The notes under the pieces were generated by a model. The model did not search any database, had not been told where the DNA came from, and worked only from the letters and a program-made list of their open reading frames with translations. Shown piece after piece: positions 63,004-64,000 of a stretch of DNA of 64,000 nt. Within the stretch, counting starts at the first letter, position 1; each line of letters starts with the position of its first letter. The stretch comes from Saccharobesus litoralis (GTDB taxonomy: Bacteria; Pseudomonadota; Gammaproteobacteria; Enterobacterales; Alteromonadaceae), in contig NZ_CP026604.1 in the NCBI RefSeq assembly GCF_003063625.1, positions 3,574,065 to 3,638,064 of the forward strand, in the 5' to 3' direction. The position numbers were made by a program, and so were the translations under genes.

Positions 63004-63039
63004 CTAGTTGCAACTCGGGAAGTCGTTTGTCGAAATGAT

Positions 63040-63063
63040 GAGGCTGAAATACCAGTCAGCCTC
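63040..63063. terminator. Possible hairpin terminator between convergent genes
   Basis: GAGGCTGA / TCAGCCTC with an 8-nt loop lies between the MCP and bamD stops. No T-run of normal length follows on either strand, so termination is uncertain. Confidence 0.4.
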
Positions 63064-63075
63064 AATAAAAATCAC

Positions 63076-63864
63076 TTAATTAAGAATATTTCTTTGGTAG
63101 TTAGGGTAGTTTAGCTTAAGCACTTTTTGTGCATTCTGTTTTAATGGCTCTAACCCCAGCTCTTCGTAACTTATCACCATAATATCTAGCGCTTTTGCGA
63201 CTTGATTAGTCTCACCAAACGTTTCTACTACACGTTTCGCGCGATTAGCCGCCGCCGCGTATGCTTGACGAGCAATATAATATTCAGCAGCAGCAATTTC
63301 TGTTTTAGCCATAAAGTCTTTTAAATAAACCATACGTTGGCGGGCATCAGCCGCATACTTACTGTCAGGATGATCGTTGACTATAGTTGAAAAGTCACTA
63401 AAAGCTTCGCCGATGGTTTTTACGTCGCGGTCGTAGCGCTCAATACCAAAGGCTTCTTGGAATGCATTTTTTGCCAATTGAATATTGACCAGTCCACGTA
63501 AGTAATGCACGTAATCAATATTTTGATGATTAGGGTTCATTCGTAAAAAACGATCGATTGATGCCAGTGCTTGCGCCGATTTTGACATCTTGTAGTTAAC
63601 GTAAATCAGATCCAGTTGAACTTGATGCGAATGAGGGCCAAATGGGAATTGCGAGTCTAACGCATTTAAAATTTCTGATGCAGGAAAATAAGCGCCACCT
63701 TCTAAAAAGGTCTTGGCTTTTTCATATTCAGCTTGTAAAGACGATTTTTCTTCAATAATTATTTCATCTGGAGAGCTAGAGCAAGCAACAAGGCTAGCAC
63801 TACAAGCTAACGCTAATAGGGCTTTGGAAGCGGATAATTTTAAATTTTTAGAGAAAAGCAACAT
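63076..63864 (-). CDS. bamD: Outer-membrane assembly lipoprotein BamD
   Basis: A 262-residue protein with lipobox LVAC (lipidated Cys at about residue 28) and five TPR-like repeats (ASEILNALDSQFPFGPHSHQVQLDLIYVNYK; AFSDFSTIVNDHPDSKYAADARQRM). Family length and pattern fit BamD (ComL/YfiO), the essential partner of BamA in beta-barrel insertion. The divergent promoter region at the window's right end holds no complete gene. Confidence 0.95.
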   Translation of the reverse strand: MLLFSKNLKLSASKALLALACSASLVACSSSPDEIIIEEKSSLQAEYEKAKTFLEGGAYFPASEILNALDSQFPFGPHSHQVQLDLIYVNYKMSKSAQALASIDRFLRMNPNHQNIDYVHYLRGLVNIQLAKNAFQEAFGIERYDRDVKTIGEAFSDFSTIVNDHPDSKYAADARQRMVYLKDFMAKTEIAAAEYYIARQAYAAAANRAKRVVETFGETNQVAKALDIMVISYEELGLEPLKQNAQKVLKLNYPNYQRNILN

Positions 63865-64000
63865 AAACCTATATCTAGCATAATTAATATATTGATAAAA
63901 CTGCGCGGCATTCTAGCACGCCAATTTGCTCCGGTATAGCAGACAGAATAAGCTAATCTGCTAGACTTATTTCAGCAGAGTAGACTGTTTAATCAGAAAA

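Overview
The window looks like chromosomal DNA of a marine gammaproteobacterium of the Alteromonadales type. The reasons are the AT-rich composition and the set of housekeeping genes (bamD, ppk-ppx, gshB, gcvR-like, sixA), together with a PL7-type alginate lyase, a secreted GH2 glycosidase, HBM- and membrane-type chemoreceptors and an EAL/HDOD protein. The genus cannot be fixed from the sequence alone.

Region 1 (1-13195) is the most unusual part. The end of a giant RTX-like protein, open at the left edge of the window, is followed by four tightly packed genes: a GAF-like/HlyD-type membrane fusion protein, a PqqD-like/M50 metalloprotease/HlyD-type fusion, a short SecA-like ATPase and a small periplasmic HlyD-type adaptor. 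No ABC exporter of the type I secretion kind lies with them. I infer a dedicated, SecA-powered export or surface-display pathway for the giant protein; I know of no experimental description of such a system.

Region 2 (13222-30544) is ordinary chromosomal content: a lipoprotein, a YadG/YadH-type ABC exporter, a TrmB-like methyltransferase, a PL7 alginate lyase with a PepSY-like neighbour, a thioredoxin-like protein and MCP pair, a phospholipase A2-like protein, tRNA-Arg(CCT), a NucS-like nuclease with a GreAB-C protein, and an RND tripartite efflux operon.

Region 3 (31003-44262) is a complete type I-F CRISPR-Cas locus (cas1, cas2/3, csy1-4) with three arrays holding 24 spacers of 32 nt. Two type II toxin-antitoxin modules bracket array 1. 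Arrays 1 and 2 have related leaders. Array 3 has none; it is joined to array 2 by a 164-nt unit that recurs after array 3, and its last repeat is broken by a small hairpin element.

Region 4 (44278-63864) holds a DUF418 membrane protein, a 59-aa small gene behind a strong inverted repeat, an EAL/HDOD protein, an M16 insulinase-type protease, SixA, an HTH/DUF2975 pair, a GH2 glycosidase, gshB, ppk-ppx, a GcvR-like ACT protein, an HBM chemoreceptor and bamD.

The gaps between genes carry at least three families of short non-coding repeats. R1 is a MITE-like element of 172-225 bp with TATAGTC/GACTATA ends. R2 is a composite repeat around GAGCATTTATGCTT. The third is a roughly 45-50 nt element of two hairpins in which loops and linker are conserved while stems differ but stay paired. 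Several copies of the third family sit inside other repeats, including a CRISPR repeat, and usually in or next to an existing palindrome.
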